Source: Timema cristinae
Taxonomy: Eukaryota > Arthropoda > Insecta > Phasmatodea > Timematidae
Length of the DNA: 64,000 nucleotides
Assembly: GCA_039000515.1 (NCBI GenBank)
Contig: JBCFYV010009882.1
Span: forward strand, 49,453,118-49,517,117
Reading direction: 5' to 3'
The translations under genes were made by a program, and so were the position numbers. Numbering within the stretch: position 1 is the stretch's first letter; each line of letters starts with the position of its first letter. Below are positions 60,520 to 64,000 of this stretch, one piece after another. Under the pieces are notes generated by a model. It saw only the letters and a list, made by a program, of their open reading frames with translations. It did no database searches and was not told where the DNA came from.

Positions 60520-60606
60520 AAAACACCTAAGGTGCCACCGGAATCAAACTCGTGTTCTCTAGATGGTTAGCCAGGGGCACTGACTACTAGACCAAGAAGC
60601 CTGGTC
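60520..60606 (-). mobile_element. possible tRNA-derived SINE head
   Basis: Minus strand: cttcttggtctagtagtcag as an A-box-like stretch and gagtttgattccggtggcac as a B-box-like stretch, in tRNA-like order. No body was identified beyond. Confidence 0.45.
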
Positions 60607-61194
60607 ACTAAGGGCGTTGCCGACTTGTCACGTCATAGGAGGTCAAGATAAGCTTTCCCATGTTAGTGAATTTACGTTTTATTAAGATAGTTTCAAAGTA
60701 ATAATATTGAAATAGAAACAAGAAATTTTTAAATCGTTCCGTAAATAGTCCTATAGTGTCACAAAATTATTATTTTTAATTTGAGGTATAGTTTTATAAA
60801 CCTAATTTTTTTATATATATAAATCATCTACAACTAAGCTATTTGGCTTGGTCACGAAAATGTTCTGTGGGAGTCTTTTTGCCAGGATGAAGATTGAAAA
60901 GGTCAGTGGTAGAATATGTCTATCTAAAATAGGAAACAAGAAACAGGTAATTTTAACAATCAATTTAATGTTTTCAAGGAGTAAATAATATATTGCATGT
61001 GTAAACCCGTCAGAGGAAGAGGTGAAGTATTATCAGTATATAGACAAGAGGCCTCACAGTGTGAACTTCTCATTTTCTTACCGCCTTTTCTTTTTCATAG
61101 ATTGGTGTCTAAGCGTGACAGTATTTAGAATACTTAGGTGCGTCAAGTTAAGATGCAACACTCTTCGCAAAATAGCTTCTAGATCTACAGGTTG

Positions 61195-61440
61195 ACAACG
61201 TCATTAAACACTAATTGGTGGGAGGCTGAGCTAAATCGTCATTCTCATCTAGTTTTCTGCGGACTTGGATGTTGGGGATCAAACTCCAGATGTTTTATGA
61301 GGTATTTTATAAAATAGCTCCATATCCTCCCTTTTTGAAAATGAGGTACATTTATTTTAATTTTCATCGTACTCATTCCCAATTCCTACGTGTTAGGTCA
61401 CGGATACTCTGGATGGATATTAAGAAGCTGTGAACCTGAA
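61195..61440 (+). mobile_element. old family A-like SINE
   Basis: A diverged head (ggctgagctaaatcgtcatt), a B-box-like stretch (tggggatcaaactccagat), the body (catatcctccctttttgaaa) and a tail (ggatggatattaagaagctg). The B-box GATCAAA replaces GATTCAA or TTCGAAT. Confidence 0.5.
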
Positions 61441-61984
61441 TAATAATAAAAATTTAGTTCAGGTTTACAAAATAGTTGGTGAATTATCGTCAAATTAAAG
61501 ACTACGCAATTGCTAGATTTTATTTAAGACTTTAGAGAAGCTCAGAATATTTCTTGAAACTATTTTAAAAAATATTTGAGAAACTCTTATCTCGCTTAAG
61601 ATTAAAAAAAAGTATAATATATATAAATATACAAACTGTTTGTCGATTATTTACAATTAATTTAGTTCAGGTAATATAACTAAAAAATATTAGTATAAGA
61701 AAACCATTAATGGTTTATCTATTACCTAAATAGTAAGTAAAAATTTGATACCAAAATAAAATGATTTCTTCAACTTGTTTTATTCACTATAAATATTTTT
61801 ATTTGGTTAGTAATCTTGGGAAAACAACATAATAAAACGGATATTTATAGCAACCAGCTAATGTTCACTAAATTGACAATTCTAAAAATAGTTTTAGTTT
61901 TACTCCTTGGCTTACGACTCGTCCAGTTTATCCGCATTGCATTACGGTAATAGACAAGGCTAAGTAGAGTATAACTATATATAC

Positions 61985-62040
61985 CTATATATGCGTGGAG
62001 GGAGAGTGGAAAGTTTTGAGAAAAAACCGCTTAATATTCA
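61985..62040 (-). mobile_element. SINE body fragment
   Basis: tgcgtggagggagagtggaa is the family A body motif in reverse. About 50 bp only. Confidence 0.5.
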
Positions 62041-62407
62041 TAAAGCAATATTCAAACACCAATATCTACGTCACCAAAAGAACCAGATTAAACGAGCTTA
62101 GCGCTTGGATCAATTGAAAAAGATCCACCAATTTGTAACCAGCAATACATTATATTATTAACCTAACGCCTTACATTACGTGAACATTAGTGCAGGTAAC
62201 CCAATACCTTAATACTTTACTGATGAACCACAGCTGATTTTAATTTGTAGTTTATTTGGTGTTTGGATATCGGAGTTAATCGAGTCTCAAAACTTTTGAA
62301 AATGAGGATTTTTGAACCACTCGTGTAATCACTACCTAAGATGAACATCAAACTAACTAAAGTGCAATTTACATAGAAATAACCTGATCTGGTAGCTATG
62401 ATATCTA

Positions 62408-62490
62408 CTTTTACGCATTCATAAGTCAAGTCATGTGATTTGCAGCTGTCACTTTTGATAAATATTATCATTACCTATAAAATAACATAT
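62408..62490 (+). repeat. dispersed repeat F, copy 2
   Basis: Matches the segment at 44064-44155: aagtcaagtcatgtgattt, then gcagctgtcacttttgataa. Function unknown. Confidence 0.5.
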
Positions 62491-62859
62491 ATAATTAATG
62501 TTGATTGCAAAAAGATATTGTGTTCTTTTAAAATTTCTTTTCCTACAAAAAAAAAATACCAGCATTGGAACATAAAGGGGTTAGAGATTTCCAAGAGGTC
62601 CGACAAATGCTTTAAGGTAGGGTGAAAGAAAACGTTACCTTAAATTCGTACTTTTACAGTTTTTATGTACTGTGCAAAAAACAATTTTTGTTCAAATGAT
62701 TAAAATCTTGCTTTAGTATATCTATTTAATTTAATTTTATACACGTAATAATCTCAATCGTTGATTTAAAACGTTTGTGATTAAATAAAAAATTACTCAT
62801 GGAGGTCATTCAAGAAATGTTGATATCACGATGTGTAGAATATTAACCTAAATGTTTCT

Positions 62860-62965
62860 ACTTAAGAAATATCTTATTTATTCGGACATAAAAAAGTTGT
62901 TTGTTAGAAAAACCGCAAAAATACTGACTTTTTAACTCGTGTTGCCTACCATTCATCCTTGAGCC
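62860..62965 (+). repeat. R1-type 3' end fragment
   Basis: gtttgttagaaaaaccgcaa, then aatactgactttttaactcg and ttgcctaccattcatccttg parallels the 3' part of repeat R1 at 6285-6356 and 20700-20790. Only the end is present. Confidence 0.45.
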
Positions 62966-62969
62966 AGGT

Positions 62970-64000
62970 GCTTTATAACAAAGCATTGTCAACCCTTAAT
63001 TGGGTGTTTAAAAGAGGACTGAGAAAATTAGGATGATTTAGATGATGTTCCTTAATCCCTCAATGAAATATTCAAACAAATATTTATAATAACGATCTGT
63101 GAAATTGTTAAACGAGAAACCAATCTGTTTGTTCATGAACACTTTACTGAAACGTACTGTCTTTTATACCATACATATTTTATCTTTATATTAGGAGCGT
63201 CCCCACTTTACTCTAACAACTGCGTAGACCAATGACGTTATGAGAATACTCGTTACCCCTTAGAAAATTGGAAGTCTCTTAACGTGGGAAGGTTTAAGTG
63301 GACTGTTCTTGACGACAAAATGACCACTGTTACCTTAAAATTACACTGTCCATGTGCCACAAACATCCTGAATGGCGTCTTATTCTCACCGGTAGCTTTC
63401 AAGGACAAATTTAGTAGAATTACTCACCATAAAAAACTGTAACCTTTTTTCCCAAACTAACAAATAGCCGTAACTATTTCTTACAAAACAAAATATTATT
63501 ATAAATCACTTAATTTCTTATTTTGATAAATCATTAATCATATTTTGAGTAGGAATGAAAAGTGTATGTTGTAGTTAGAATTTAGTATGCAGTTATTTTT
63601 TTTAATAAATCTAAAATATTCAATTCAAAATATATAATTTTAACCTTTATCCTCCCTATCTCTCCACCCCTTTAATGGGACGAACAATTTGTTCAATATG
63701 GTTGATAAACAATGACCCGAAATCTAGTGTTAAATTTTTATGATTTTCTATTATTTAAAAAAAAAAAAATTAGAAAATCACTTTAACAATTTTATTCAAA
63801 ATGGATATCTGAGGACTGTTAAAATAAATAAATAACACTTATACATTTGTGTTTTGGAGAAATAAATAATGTAATGTTTGTTTGTTGATACAATATATAT
63901 ATATATATATATTAATTTCCTTACAAATATACACTACGAGAGAGTAGGTATGAATGTCCCATTTATCTTTTTTGTGTTTGGTACCAAGGTTGCTTAGCTG
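62970..64000. other. AT-rich stretch without recognised gene
   Basis: No gene is recognised. An (AT)n run lies at about 63891-63911. Confidence 0.45.

Overview
The window is AT-rich, repeat-dense eukaryotic DNA. It comes from an animal, most probably an arthropod and perhaps an insect. The clues are a Jockey-type non-LTR retrotransposon, Polinton/Maverick DNA polymerase B remnants, hAT- and Harbinger-type DNA transposon remnants, many tRNA-derived SINEs with (TAA)n tails, and a decayed copy of a protein family I associate with multicopy arthropod genes. Species identification is not possible from the sequence alone. I see no intact host gene, no rRNA, no convincing functional tRNA gene and no CRISPR array. 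The window reads as intergenic or intronic sequence built from layers of mobile-element debris.

Layout. 1-3.6 kb: microsatellites, a SINE tail and a 30-bp perfect palindrome. 3.8-5.5 kb: a broken gene copy (+ strand) with a SINE inserted in it, then a 145-bp foldback element. 6-12 kb: SINEs of several ages and a diverged tandem repeat of about 0.5 kb. 12-14.3 kb: a hAT-like end, a ~50-bp minisatellite with two hairpins per unit, and a possible LTR edge. 14.7-22.4 kb: SINEs, a two-unit ~475-bp tandem repeat, and a hAT MITE nested in a SINE. 22.9-27.8 kb: a nearly full-length but dead Jockey element on the minus strand, the most complete element here. 28-43 kb: sparse fragments, including two LINE 3' pieces. 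43-50 kb: a SINE cluster, a ~1-kb long-TIR transposon, and GA- and CT/CA-rich tracts. 52-56.3 kb: a Polinton-type DNA polymerase B pseudogene (+), interrupted by a 634-bp Harbinger MITE with TTA target duplications. 56.6-64 kb: a hAT-like fragment, a LINE 3' end and SINE remnants.

How the elements relate. At least two SINE families with different tRNA-like heads carry the same 3' tail, which suggests mobilisation by one LINE. Insertion order can be read in four places: a SINE in the arthropod-family pseudogene, a SINE in a LINE, a hAT in a SINE, and a Harbinger in PolB. The most unusual point is that the PolB remnant looks like the front half of one PolB lineage followed by the back half of another, in the same orientation and in N-to-C order. 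Family assignments come from recognising translated motifs and terminal repeats by eye; no database search was run.
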